DNA of 64,000 nt from Luzula sylvatica (taxonomy: Eukaryota > Streptophyta > Magnoliopsida > Poales > Juncaceae): NCBI GenBank assembly GCA_946800325.1, contig OX326956.1:49213052-49277051 (forward strand). The letters are read 5' to 3'. Of this stretch, positions 34,085 to 47,126 are shown in pieces. The position numbers and the translations under genes were made by a program. Position 1 is the first letter of the stretch, and each line of letters begins with the position of its first letter. The notes under the pieces are model-generated. The model worked only from the letters and a program-made list of their open reading frames with translations. It ran no database searches and was not told where the DNA came from.

Positions 34085-36019
34085 TTTCGACTACTTCTTG
34101 GTCTCGATTAGTGCTATGGCTAGCTTAATCTTTCTTTCTCGTGCTGTTCCTCTTCAATTCTTTAGATCAAAGAGAAGGGGAAAGAACGAGAGAGAGAGAG
34201 AAGGGGATGGGTGGGAATATAAAGAGGAGAGAGAGGTTTATAAAAGAAATGGAATTTTCTGAGGATTCTTTCCTTTATTTTTGTTTTGTTCTTTGTTTCT
34301 TTTTTCAAATTATACGACCGTTATGGGAAGGGCCCCACGGAACAAACGGTCAATTTTTTTGAAAACCAAGGTACATGACTGGGATCTGGTCAGACTAGGG
34401 TTTTGGAAAAAAAAAAAAAGAATCAAAGGACAATTGACTCAATTGAATTGAGCAATTGTGTAGGATTTGTAGGAGGATTCTGAATATAAGCAATTTAAAA
34501 TGTTTTCTGCTTTTGTTACGAAATGCAAAAAAAAAATTGTAGATTTTTAAGGAGTAATTATGCATGTGATGTGACTATGTATGGATGTGAAATACGTAAA
34601 ATAATCCAATAATTTTATTTTTAGTAATATTTTATAACTACTCGGGACTGTGTATCAAAAATTCGTTACCGCCAGATTTTAAAAATCTGATGGATTAATC
34701 ACCTTTAAAAATGTATATTACCGGTTTAAAAAATAATAATAAATATCACCGGATTCTAAATACCCGACGATTTATTTTTTAATTAATCACTGAATTTCAA
34801 CAATTTGATGATTTAATTTGAGTTAATTGTATTTTAATTAATTAGTAGTCGTTAAAAAAATAATGAAAATCACCGAATTTTTAAAATCAAGTGCTCAAAG
34901 GCGAAGGAAAATCTAGGTTCTTAAAAGTTTGTCACAAACAACAAAAAATGAATCACGCGTTTATAATTGGGATTGCCGCTCATTTTTGGGGCCCGGATTT
35001 TTAAAATCCGATAGTTTTTTCAAGAATTTTTTTTTTGCTTTTTTTTATCATTTTATACCTATTCCATTATTCATAAATTATGAATGATGTATATGGTTAA
35101 TAATATCATATGAAATATTTATTTAATCTTTTTTTTTATTTATATCACAAATAAATATGCCTCATTCTCTTTATATTTTTGTTTTGGAACTTTTGTTAGT
35201 TTTTTTCTTTATTCAGTTATGAAAAGAAATGTTAAAACACTAAAAAGTTGAGAATCAAATAAATAGCAACTATAGTCTATAACTAATACTTTCTCCATGG
35301 ATGACATACAAATGTTTGTTGGACATTGTTTCTTTGTTTTCTTGTTCACTTAACACTAAAAATCCATGTAACAGTATATTGTGTATTTTTAACACATTTT
35401 TACTGTGTGTGTATGTAAACTAAATGTTTGATATGTTTTGTGTATGTTTAGTGTAAAACTTTGTTTTCATATATTTTCTCGGTGGAACTTGGGCCGGCGA
35501 CCAAGTGACCCCGTCATGCCCCTTCCACGTAACCATCCTGGCAAAATGTATACAAGTCAGACAAACGGTTCGACAAGTGATCATTTTGATGATTATAATT
35601 GAAATATCCATACACTTGTCATACGGAAAACGCGTCAATTGTCTGGATCTCCCCTCCAAATAAACGTCTTTTCTCGATCAAATTCAAGTCTCGACGCTTA
35701 TGTTTTTTTAGTGAAATGCAGAGAGAGATATTAAGAGGCATACGAATATAATGGCATAAAAACTTGACAATATGGTATGTCGTGTATTTTTGTCATGATT
35801 GAATTGATTCCCTCCAATACACTATTTCGAGTAAAGAAGAAGAGAGAAAAAAATAAATATGGCCGAAACGATTACAATCTAACTTTCAATCTTTGTTTGA
35901 CCTTAATGAAGCTTTCAGTTTTATAATAGATAGTCACATAAATTTGATGTAATATCATGAGAAAAATGTTCTACTGCTTTGGTGATGAAATGCAAAAAGG
36001 TTTGTAGATATTTTGATAT

Positions 36020-36290
36020 GGAAAAAATACTTGGTCCCTAAACTTATCCCAACCCCCTTTACGAGGTGGCAAAATGAATTAATTAACATTTTAATTAATG
36101 ATTAATTAACACATTTAATTGACATGTTTATTTATTTTATATATTAATATTAATACATGTTAATTGATATGTTAATTAAATTAAACAATCAATTAACACG
36201 TTAATTCATTCAACTAAGAAATATTAATCAATTCAACTGAACATATTTTGCCATCCAATCAAGAATATTTGAATGAGTTACGAAGGTTGC
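36020..36290. mobile_element. Fold-back MITE (family 2), copy B
   Basis: Counterpart of 11115-11390, beginning TACTTGGTCCCTAAACTTAT and ending near CATATTTTGCCATCCAATC. It is at the same place in copies A and B, so it is older than the duplication. Confidence 0.55.
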
Positions 36291-36488
36291 ATACATAATC
36301 TCTTTTTATATTCAAGGAACATTTGAAATACTTTTGTAACTCGTGAATGTAAATATAAAATAAGAACCCATAGAGAAAATATACACGACTTCTCTTAAAA
36401 ACAATTCACCAAAGATCAACAAAAAATTTGAGTGAAATTAGTATAGAAAATCAATTTGATTAAAGAAACTTTTTTGATAAAATTGACC

Positions 36489-36489
<1 letters not shown>

Positions 36490-36546
<57 letters not shown>
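36490..36546. repeat. GA microsatellite
   Basis: Uninterrupted (GA) of about 28 units. The matching tract in copy A (22896-22923) is half as long. Confidence 0.95.
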
Positions 36547-36549
<3 letters not shown>

Positions 36550-36772
36550 AAATGCAAGTGAATTATCAAGATGTTCATTAGAACTCGGAAGAGAGAAAGT
36601 AATTTAATGCTAATACGAGTCTTTTATTCAAAGAATAGAGGAAAATAGTTATCGAACTCGTCCTTCAGTGTCTCCACTGGATCATGGTCTCCGATTACAA
36701 ATCTTTTACATTCTCTATATAATTTGGTTTATGAACAATCTAGTTTCCACAAGAAAATATATACAAAAATTA

Positions 36773-38180
36773 TCGACCCAAGAGATAAAAACGAAATCTG
36801 TTTAGCTATCCTCCCCAAATTTACAAGTTCTCTCCTGCTAGGAGGCTAGAAGTCATCGTAATTGTTACAAATTAGTGGGCGAGATAGGTAAAAAACGTAA
36901 CTCCAAAATTAGGGCTTCAAATGCAGAAAGATCTAAGAGAAGTATACAATGGAAAAAAAGGAAGGCGACGGAACAGTTCCACTGAGAGCTCCAACCACCC
37001 TGAGCTTTTGGAGGAAACGAGTTCGTAGTGAGAGCAGAAATTTTGAAATACAAAGGGTTTGGTTCGATGGTAAAAGCAGAAATTTTGAAATACAAAGGGT
37101 TTGGTTCGATGGTAAAAGCAGAAATTTTGAAATACAAAGGGTTTGGTTCGATGGTAAAAGCAGAAATTTTGAAATACAAAGGGTTTGGTTCGATGGTAAA
37201 GGGAGGGAAGGGAAGGACCCGAAGATATTTTAAACCCCTACCTTCCAAACCCCGATCCCAACCCCGAACCACTCACTCCTTCGGTAATTTGTGGGAATAG
37301 GTGCACCGTACACTAGACCAATAAAAACATTACTTCTGCCGTCATGCTTACGTGTCTTCTGTTTAATGCATATAGTCTTCATGAACCGTGCCCAACAGGG
37401 CCGGTCCCGAGTTTTCGAAGACCCGAGACCCATATCGGAAACGGACCCCTTAATTATCATCTCAAGAAAAAATAAACAACAACAAAAATATTTTGAAAAT
37501 CTGATTTAAAAAAAATTAGGTTTTTTTAAAAATCTAATTCCATCAGAAATTCAGATTTTTAAATATCAGATTTGAAAATCAGGTTTTTTCAAATATCAGA
37601 TTCAATTAAAGATTTAAACAAATTTATTCAATCAAAATTTAGTTACATACTTGAAAATCAAATAAATTAAAAAAGAAAGTACCAAAATCAATTTTAGGGT
37701 TAGGACTCCGGCAGCAGGAGCAGTCCGGCGGCGGCAGGAGACGCGAGGAGGCGCGGCAGTGGTATCCGACACTCCGGCAGCAGGAGGAGACGCGAGGAGG
37801 CAGTGAATCGAGTTTCACCGTTTCACGCCGTAGCGATTCAAGAGAAAAGAGAAGTCTCTTTTTTTTTTCTGGTTTCAAATGGAACCCGAAGAGAGAGAAA
37901 GGGGAATGGATTATTTACCTTATTGGGTTTGGATAATGGGTTGCGGGTCGGGTCCGTGGGTAAATTGTTATTATGGGTTTGGGTTTGGATAATGGGTTTA
38001 TCAATACTTACATATATGTATACAGTATATATACCATATTTGTAACCCGAGATTCGAGTTCTGGATTATTTATAAATCCGTGATTTGGAATCTTTATTAT
38101 GCGCAGGTTGAGATTGACTGGGTTCTTTAACATCAGGGAAACATAAACCCTAGTGGCGAGTTCCTTATAATCCTGATTAC
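36773..38180. other. Intergenic DNA with a 42-bp minisatellite and GC-rich block
   Basis: Past the end of copy B. The minisatellite at 37033-37200 is listed separately. At 37695-37800 a GC-rich part contains a repeated ACTCCGGCAGCAGGAG / GACGCGAGGAGG pair. Around 37500-37620 is a set of AAATCAGATTT-like short repeats. No convincing gene was seen. Confidence 0.55.
37033..37200. repeat. 42-bp minisatellite, four exact copies
   Basis: Four head-to-tail copies of a unit starting AGCAGAAATTTTGAAATACA and ending TTCGATGGTAAA. The unit length is a multiple of three, so several frames stay open through the array on both strands; these are side effects of the repeat. Confidence 0.95.
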
Positions 38181-39208
38181 ATGAAGAAGGCGAAACCAGA
38201 ACAGATGGACGGAGGAGGAGGAGAAGATGATGCGGTGGTGGTGGGGCAGATGTCGACGGTAATGGTGCCGCGGCATATCAATAAGAGGGCTCTTAAGAAC
38301 AAGTCTCTCTCTGTTTCCTTCGACGAGAAAAATCTTAGGTATTCTGGTTCCCGATATCAATGGCGCAATTTGGAGTTTCGTTGATTGGTTTTTTTATCAT
38401 GCTTGACCAAAATAGACATTATTAAGCATGATTGTGCATTTATTCTATATTATTTCCTAATTGACATGTAAATTTGGGGCTAATTAGCCATTATTTGTCT
38501 TTGTTTTGCTTGGTAGGGATTATGTAACTGGATTCCATAAAAGGAAGAAGAAGAGAAGAAAGGAGGCTCAGAAGCAGATCGAAGAGAAGGACAGAAAGAA
38601 GAGAATTACTGACCGTAAAAAGGTTTTTCGCTTCATTTTCTTTAGCTATCAAAAAAATTATTGTCATACCCTTCAAAATTTTCATGGAAATTGAATACTG
38701 TACTAATTTTTTAATGGTTCAGAGGAAGCAAGAGAGAGAAATCGCTTTGTATGGAAAACTATTATCTGACGACACCGTGCAGAACGAAGATGGACAAAAT
38801 GGGGATGAAGAAACCGAATTTACCGAACCCATTAAAGGTAAATCATGCGTCTCAGCTCGATTTTAGTACTTGCTCATCATGATCCATTTGACCCGTTTTA
38901 CTTTATTTTACTAATGTTATGTTAATCATGTAGAAACGAAGACATATGAAGATAACTCCACGAGGGTTGTAGTAACGACAAGTGAGATCTCAAAAGAAGA
39001 TGATTTGGGTACGAAACACATAAACCCTAACCCTAACCCTAACCCTAACCCAAAACCAGTTAGTGGTGAGAAGAACCCTAGCCTCGCTTTGAAAACGAAA
39101 CCAATGAAGAAAATCTCGAAGCCAAGACAACACAAGAAAAAAAAAGGTTCATCTTCAAACAAGGTTAAAAAGAAGAGAGACAAGAAGGTTAGAGGCAAGA
39201 AGAAATAA
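38181..39208 (+). CDS. RRP17/NOL12-like ribosomal RNA processing protein
   Basis: Four exons: 38181-38338, 38517-38622, 38723-38837 and 38934-39208. Total 654 nt, 217 residues, phases consistent. The core (SVSFDEKNLRDYVTGFHKRK followed by KKRRKEAQKQIEEK and RKKRITDRKK) matches the Nol12/RRP17 family, nucleolar proteins needed for 5' processing of pre-rRNA. The C-terminal third is lysine-rich (PRQHKKKKG, KKRDKKVRGKKK), a likely nucleolar targeting tail. In exon 4 a run of CCCTAA units encodes alternating Asn-Pro (NPNPNPNPNPKP). It lies tail to tail with the UBP24-like gene. The family call rests on the FHKRK/R-K helix and length. Confidence 0.82.
39018..39047 (+). repeat. Telomere-like (CCCTAA)n inside coding exon
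   Basis: AAACCCTAACCCTAACCCTA and on: four to five CCCTAA units in frame, encoding Asn-Pro pairs. The unit is the six-base form, not the seven-base plant telomere repeat. Confidence 0.9.
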
Positions 39209-40322
39209 TGCAAAGAAAAAGGCAATACATTTTACATTTTAGCCTAATTTAGGTTATATTAAGATGTGTTATTTTTTTGTTTTGGTATGATAATTTCTTG
39301 CTGATTTTTGTATGTTATTAGAAGATTTTGGGCAAAGGATTTTCAATTTGGTATTGTCAATGAAAAACTTCTCTTTTTTTGGCTCTCAGATAAAATATTC
39401 TTTTCAGATTAAAGCTTGATAAATTTATCCCCCCATAAAACATTAAGAAATTTCATGTACACAGAAAATAAGTAAAAATATGATGTATATACCTATAATA
39501 AAGCATGAGAAAGTATTGCTTACTTTATCCCATTCATTTCTAAATAAAAAATAAAATATGATAGTTTGATAATATTTCAGAACAAATTTAAAATAAAGTT
39601 GTATGAATGATATTTATAGGGATATTCCTGATATTTCATAGAATCACATGTTTTAAATTACGAGTATCTCCACTTGCGTACGAAATTTGATTGTTCCGTA
39701 TAAACATAACAAATTTGCGAAATAACCTTATTAAACAATCACATTGAATGAATCAAGGATAATACTGGCATCAGTTATTCGCTTCTGTCATGCACACGAT
39801 GACCTTTCTGAGTTAGCCTTTTTTCTACATTTGTGTTTTAAACAAAATAGAAGAGAAGCCTTTAGCAACAAATCAACTAAACACTAATTTTTTCCTATCA
39901 ATTAAAGAAAAATGCAACAATGACCAGCTTATCCCCCTAAATAATTTTTATAATCTTGAATGAGAATATAAATATACATATACTTGCTCACATCTAGGGA
40001 TAACTTTCATATTTTGAGATTTAAAACGGACATATCAGAAATTAGGCCATTACAAAATCGAGATAGCACAGACAATTAAATTGGAATCATCATTTCTAAT
40101 GTTAACTTAAATCAGTATTTTTTAACAAAACAACTCTTCTGTCGACACACAACAAAACAACAATTTACAAAGATACCCCCAATAATTCCTACCAAAAAAC
40201 CTTCCACATTTTTAAATAAAACAAACTTTTCTAAGTATTTTTTTCTTCTACAACACATGTTAATTACTCTCATTACGTGTATTTATCAGCGATCAACACA
40301 ACACAAAATTTCATTCATTATA
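39209..40322. other. Convergent intergenic region
   Basis: Holds the 3' ends of the RRP17-like (+) and UBP24-like (-) genes. AT-rich, with no gene, RNA or repeat recognised. Confidence 0.6.
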
Positions 40323-42971
40323 TTATATCTGTTTGTAGAACAGAATATAAGCCTGTTCTTGCAGGACATCCTTTGTGTTGACGGCTCTGACGGATCCATC
40401 ATCATAACGGATCCATTGCCCGTTCGAGTTTTTCGCATCCGCAGTGTAATGCCCCTTCGACGGCTCTCTTCCGTGGTGAGTTATTGTCGAGACGAGCTCA
40501 TACGTTCTCTTCTGCATTATTACAAAATAAAACGGTATATTAGATCATAAAATATATTATCGTGTTAACAAGGGTAAAATGGTAAATTTACCTCGGTGGG
40601 AGTGGCGAGTAATTCGCGGCCAAGAGAGAACTGAAGAGGGAACCAAATGCGTTTGTGAAGCTTGGTACTTCCATTTTCTCCATAACTGAATCGCATTAAA
40701 TGCAATATCATTATTTTTGGAAGTGCTTGTATATTCACTGATTTCTTCGCATTATTCGCCTGCATAATTAATAAAAAAAAACAATTAGTGTTAAACATCA
40801 AGGAGAGTTCAGAAAATTGCAGGGGTATTTTTGTATTTTTTTCTAAAATGAGATGTGTTGTAATTCAACTCAAATCTCTATGCTTATAAAAGGAAGAGAT
40901 AGAGGTAATGAATTGACAACACAATTTTTCTGTACGAGTTCTTGTAGGCCCCACGAACATTTTATTTATCAGAGGGGAGGACTTGAACTCGATTAATACA
41001 AAATATTAAAAAAATCCTATTTTATAATAATAATAATAATAATAATAAAAAGCAAATACTTTTACCTTGCCAGCGTCTGTGCGGTACCCTTCTAGGGTTT
41101 CAGGGGCAGAGAAAAGATTCAAAGCTTGCTCTATCGTATGAATTGCGTCAGGAAATATATCGAGATGCAACAATAAGAAGGGCTGCACCGTTGCAGAAGC
41201 CTTGTTTCCTGTACCCATTTAAAAAAAATATCATAAATACCCCTTACAACCAAAATATATCAACATTAAAAGTTCGATATTTTGACTTACCAATAGCTTT
41301 GACGATGCTTTTGAGTTGACCGCCGAAGATTCCGGTGAGTCTCGAAGGCACGAAACTCTGAGTCCTCGTAATGGCGGTTTTATTTTTGGGGCCCACGGTT
41401 TCCCAGACATCTTCCTCGTCAGAAGAGACGACGAGAGGAGTTTTGACATCCTTTTCAGACCCTGAACTTAATTTTAATAGCTCGTTGTGCATTTCATCCA
41501 TCATGAAACTCAAAAACTCCTGTGCGTCTTCTTGTCTGCACGAAAAAAGAAGGGAGATATTGTTATTTTGGTTCTTGTAGGGGTGGAAATGTAATTATGG
41601 CGAGTGAATGTTGTGATGAGAAAAATACCTTGGGCGAGCAGATATTCCAGTGGGTAAGTCGGGAGTGAAGCTTCTCAAAGTTGAATCGAACATTAATGGG
41701 CTCAGAGATTTTCCACACTCGATTCCTTTTCCGTTAATTTTCGAACTCGTTTCGATTGGCATGTCGAAATTCGAAACGAATTCGACAAATGCGCTCAGTG
41801 TTGGATACCCACCCTGAATCATAATAATTTTAAATCATATAAACATAAGATTTTTTAAAATAAAAAGAAAATATTTATAAATAACAAATTTATAATATTT
41901 ATGTACCTTTGGGATGTATTCGTCGCGCAAGTCTTGGATGAGTTCGACGAAGGGAGGACAGGAAAGCAAAGCTTGTAAAGTAGCGTTCAAAAAACACGTG
42001 TTTCCAGTGTTGATTAATCCTCGAGGGAGAAGACAATTTGACCTAATTCGCTTTTCGAATTTCAAACCCCCATTTTGAATTTGGTCCTTTTCTTCAGTTG
42101 AATCATGAACTGTAGCAATATCAGTTTTACTCGGAATCCCATTTTCCTTGATCAATCCATTAGGTTTAGGATCAGAATTAGGGGTCTCTTTTTTTGCATT
42201 TTGGACCCCGTTGGAATTTTCAGGTTTTTTAGGGGAGTTCTGCAAATTGGTCGTGCTCACAGTATTTTGGACCCCGTTGGAATTTTCGGGTTTTTTAGGG
42301 GAGTTCTGCAAATTGGTCGTGTTCACATTGTCTTTTTTGTTATTGATTACTCCGTTGCTTGATGGGTTGGAATTCTTGGCGGTTCCATTGGGTGATGGGG
42401 TGTCGGGAAATGTAGTCCCTTTTTTGTTATCGGGTAAGGGACTTTTCTTAACGGGCGTGACATTCAATGCGGGTAAAGAACTTTCGAGTAATTCCAAAGG
42501 GAATTCTAGAGACCCAAATCTGAACCCTCCAATTAGAACTGGAGGAGATGTGCTAGATTGGCCATTGAGTTTCTGGATTTCGTCTGGCGTGAAAGAGCCA
42601 AAAAGAAACATCTGCATAAAAATAATTCGATAAATTTGTTTAGAAAATGAGATTTCAAACAGTTCAATAACCTAATGAGTAACGAAATTAATTGGCATTC
42701 GAAAATTTCCCTAATATTTCATCACATAAATACCAAAACTATTAGATATGAAACCCTAACTTGATTGGGATTACGAACAAAGGGATTAAAAGCAAAAAAT
42801 CGAACACCAATCTTATTCTACCTTAATTGGCATTCAATTTTCGCTCATTTCACCAATTTCTGACAAAAATCGTACAAAAACTAGTGAAATTAATAATTCC
42901 CGAACAGTTTTACTTGCTACGAAACAACAAAAAAACCCAGATTTTATCAAAAGTACCTGTTCGCCACTCAT
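40323..42971 (-). CDS. UBP24: Ubiquitin carboxyl-terminal hydrolase, UBP24-like
   Basis: Seven exons: 42957-42971 (MSGEQ), 41907-42611, 41629-41813, 41291-41535, 41066-41208, 40592-40759 and 40323-40511. Total 1650 nt, 549 residues, close to Arabidopsis UBP24. The USP domain shows the Cys box ([18 protein letters not shown], Cys 211), [19 protein letters not shown], and the His box ([10 protein letters not shown], His 508) followed by [10 protein letters not shown]. It removes ubiquitin from substrates; plant UBP24 is linked to abscisic acid and salt responses. The N-terminal linker (residues about 60-190) is low in complexity and holds two exact tandem copies of a 22-residue unit ([19 protein letters not shown]). 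A GA tract lies upstream at 43169-43195. Confidence 0.92.
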
Positions 42972-43948
42972 GTTATCTACAAATCAGAGCCGAGAAAAGG
43001 GGGAAATCAGCGCGACAAATGAAGACACTGCAAAGCGCATGTACAAGACATCAAACAATTGTCTCCTAACAAATACACGATCAATCAATCAATGGAGATG
43101 TTCCAATGTTACCTTATTTACGAAATTCGAGCGCGGAAGAGAGTGAGAGAGGAGGAGGAGGAGAACTGGAGAGAGAGAGAGAGAGAGAGAGAGAGGCGCT
43201 TGATGATTGATTGATCTCGAACAAAAGAGAAAAGAATTAAGTGAGAGGAGGCGGCGCTCCGTAATGTCTATATATCTTGGGCCAAGAGGCCCGTTCATGA
43301 TCAAGACAAGGGTCGTATCCGTTCGGATGGCTCATTTTCTGCAGTTTTTTTTTATGAGTTCGTTTTCTTCTTCTTTATTACATAGTTTTCTTGTATTTAT
43401 CTCTACACAATTGCGTTGTCTTTTAGAACAAAGAAAATAACTAAATTAAGTCTGACGGTAATGAAGATAAATTTGAGTCTTTTTTTCACAAAAAAGAGAG
43501 AATTTGAGTCTATAAGTATTTAATTAAATACATATTTTTTCTATAGATAAGACGAATGTGTATTTCGAGGAATTTAATTCATTCAATAATATTTTATTTA
43601 TAGCAAAATATGTAATCATGATAGTTTTTTTTTATAATGGTATTCAACAAGCGATCGTTCATCGTTATATATTTATATATACATGTTTGCTAAGGAGAAT
43701 CAAAAAAAAAATATCCAAAAAGAATCTAGACAGGCAAAATATATTAATGAAATTAGCAAAATATATTATTTAAAGGAACAAAATATATACTATTGAATCC
43801 AACATGTTAATATTGCTAAAATTAAGAATAAATAATATTTTTTCAACAGTATATTTTGATATATACAAAAATATATTTTGCTAATTTCAATAGTATATTT
43901 TGGACCTTGGATTCTTTTTTTTTATTCTTTTTGTGGATTTTTTTTAGC

Positions 43949-43979
<31 letters not shown>

Positions 43980-44450
43980 ATGTCGATAAGACTCAAACTT
44001 GTAACATTATCAACGTCTGATTTTAGTCAAAAGACAGTTGTTGAATTAAGTTTGGAATTTATAAAATGTATTTGATTTATAATTTTCTTAAAGATAATAT
44101 AATATGTATATTGTATGCATTATAGTTTCTACCAATATGAATTGAATATCCTTATATAAACATTTTTAGAAAACATAAGAAATATGAATTATATTTATAC
44201 AAAAAGCAATTTGTATATTTATAAAAGTATAAGAAATGTCAATATATTTCATATATTATTCTTCATTTCAATTCCAGAGATGATTAAATTATCCTCACTT
44301 CATCACATTTTATCTACACATTTTTATATATTGCCAAGTTTTCGTATTATCACATAAATTTTATCAAATAATTCATATTCGTTACATTCGAATAATGATA
44401 ATAATCATGATCATGACAGTGCGTCATCATCCTTACAATTCGTACAACAA
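42972..44450. other. Intergenic DNA between UBP24-like and MAPDA genes
   Basis: Promoter side of the UBP24-like gene with a GA tract (43169-43195), then AT-rich DNA with a (TA)n tract at 43952-43979 and several TATATTTTGCTAA-like words at about 43600-43900. No gene recognised. Confidence 0.6.
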
Positions 44451-47078
44451 TTAAGATTGATTGAACATTAACATATGTTCCTTAGCCTCGTCAAATAATT
44501 TCGAAACGTATTTCTTCACATAATCTTCGGCGAAGGAAAAGTTGATTGTTTCCTGAGCCAGTCCAAACAATTCCTCTTTGCCAAGACCTATTTTTCACAC
44601 GAAAAAAATGCAAAATATTAAAAGTAAAACAGTATATCCTACACAAAATCGGTATATATAATACAATAAAAGTTCAATAAAATATGAAAAATTTAATTTT
44701 ACCAAAGGATTTTGCGGTAAGATAGTATTCATTGGAGAGAGTTGTCGAGAAGAGACCAGTATCATCGGTACATAAAGAAAGAGGATGTTTCGCCTTGTAT
44801 AAATCAACTGCATAGTATATAATATATTAATATTAATTAAATAAGCACGATAATTTTGTTAACATTGAAGGGTATTTTGGGTAATGTTGATACGATTTTG
44901 AAGACTAACCGAAATGGTGATACTCGATAGATGGTAATCGCTCGGTCCTAACATTTGATGTCAAGCATATCTCTACCTGCAAAACAAATTCGCAGTAATT
45001 ACAATAAACCCCCTGAAATTCCAACTTTCCCAAGAAGACCCCCAAATATCATTTTTAATCAAATTCAAATTGAAAAACCAAGTTAATTCTTACAGGAATT
45101 TTCAAAAGCTTCAATTTTTCCCATTGTTCCGACACAAGGCAACAAACATGACCTAATCTCTGAGGGTTAAAATCCAGCATTGCATCGATCTCCGCACCGT
45201 TCGCCACCTATAATTACCACTAGGTTTTTTTAATCACCCATCTGGTTAGTTTTTATTCAGAAAAGACAAAAAAAAATATTGGGAAAAAGTTATAAATAAA
45301 TGAATAAATATTAATGGTGGAATAAAATTTGATTCCTAATAAAAAAATGTACACTACCTCTCCACAATGAAGCGTAACAGGAATTCCAAGTTCTCTAGCA
45401 TGCTCTAATGCTGGCAAGTATGTCTCCCTAAGAAAATAAAAATATATTTGTTTATTTTTTTTTTATATTTTTTTTTTGAGATTTTGAAGGGTAAATTTGA
45501 TATGCTCTGAATTTCAGAGAGGTAAATTAGATATTTACAGTTCTGGAAGGTACATTTTAAATTTGCAGCTTTTGGAAGGGTAAATATGATATTTGCAGGT
45601 TTGAGAGGGGTAAATTTGATATTTTGAGTGTTTGGAGGGGTATGCAGGAAATTACCCAAAACTAAATATAAAAGTTAGTATGCAGTGACCCTAGTTAGAT
45701 AAACTCAATATTTTTTCATGTTTACCAGTGACCAACAATTGGATTGCCAGATAAATCAATTCCAACCACCCCCAAATCCTTCAATTCCATTGCCAAATTA
45801 ATCTATCCAAAAATATAATAAATTCAACACAAATTGCATCATCGAAGTAATTTCAGTTTACAAATACATACAGTGTCTAAAGCAGACGAAGTGGATTCGC
45901 GCCGATCAATACTCAAAAGAAGCCGAACAAATATTTTCTTTTTTTGCACCTTTTCACCGTTAATTTTCTCTACTGAATTCTCATTGGTCGAAACAGAGTC
46001 GAAAAAGTCAACATCGACCGAATCCACCATTTTTAACCCTTCGATTACTGCTTGCATGTATGACCGCTTTGTCATCCCTTTCGCTTCATTTCTCTGTTTA
46101 TTTTATAATTTTATTAAAAAATGCTTATTTAATAGTGCTTAGTTTAATCATGATTTGTAGGATTATCCCTAATATTTCGATTTATTTACAAGGGTGTTCA
46201 TTCGTGATATTTCTAGTTTTAAGGGGTATGCACGGTATTTTGACATTTTGTAGGGTTGTTTGTGAAAATATGCGCATTTTTTAATAATACCTTGGGAGTA
46301 GTCCTGAGTTCCAAATAGACGACATTCTCGGCAGCAAAATCCTCGACCACCTGTATAAATTATTAAAATAAGGATTATTATATATTATAATGGAATAATG
46401 ACGAAATAATTAAATTATAACTAATTAATAAATAATGAGAAATATTAATTATTAAGTACCTCTTTGGTGATCCTTTTGACAGTTTCATGGTCTGTTGTGA
46501 GAACATGGTACAGATCGAAAAGCATGAAGCACTCTGGTAATGACCTACCATCTGTTATTAATGTTACCGATATAATGATATTATATTCCTAAGTTAAGAA
46601 AAAGATATATATGTTTTTTATATATTGTTGATTAGTGAAATTATCCTGATTGACTTGCTCTTTAAAATGATGTGTTCTACATCTTCGAAAACAATGAGCC
46701 CCTTTTCGCCAAGATTCCTTGCAAGTTCTCTGAAATTGAAAATTGTTCAACAAAATTAAGCTGGAATTTAGCAGAAATAACAATTTTACAGAAAAATTTG
46801 TAATGTCTTTGAAGTTTTACTCGTGGATCTGAGAAATTAAAGTAGGTGAAATTGTGAAATTTATGAATCAACAATGCGAATATTATGCAATTGTTAGCAG
46901 ATCATTCTAGCAAAAAAAAATATCAAAATTAAAGTGAAATTTTAAACGTTTGAATGGAAATTGAGAAGTAATTGTGCTTTAATCACTCCTAATTATTCAT
47001 TTCAGCAATTATGAACTCAGCTACATGCTCCAAGAAGGTCGATCAAAGAATAATTACAATAATTAATACTATATAGTC

Positions 47079-47126
<48 letters not shown>

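Larger units (their letters stand above)
26435..36772 (+). repeat. Segmental duplication, copy B
   Basis: Direct-orientation paralogue of copy A, starting at GGAATTCAAAGTGGTAATAA. Gene order is the same: PPR (broken here), exon-pair block 1, MITE, exon-pair block 2, E2-C gene. It lacks the Helitron-like element, one fold-back MITE, the 0.7-kb hAT-like element and the retrotransposon of copy A, so it shows the pre-insertion sites. It carries its own LINE insertion. Similarity ends after a long GA tract and about 225 further matching bases. Confidence 0.93.

Noticed and set aside
37033..37200. CRISPR-like array
   Set aside because: The repeats are contiguous with no spacers, and this is a plant nuclear sequence.
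36865..37300. Open frames on both strands across the 42-bp repeats (up to 135 residues)
   Set aside because: They exist because the repeat unit is a multiple of three. The protein is a bare repeat (FTIEPNPLYFKISA) with no family and no splice support.
38133..39225. Minus-strand frames opposite the RRP17-like gene
   Set aside because: They are complements of the lysine-rich exons. The plus-strand gene has four consistent exons and a family match.
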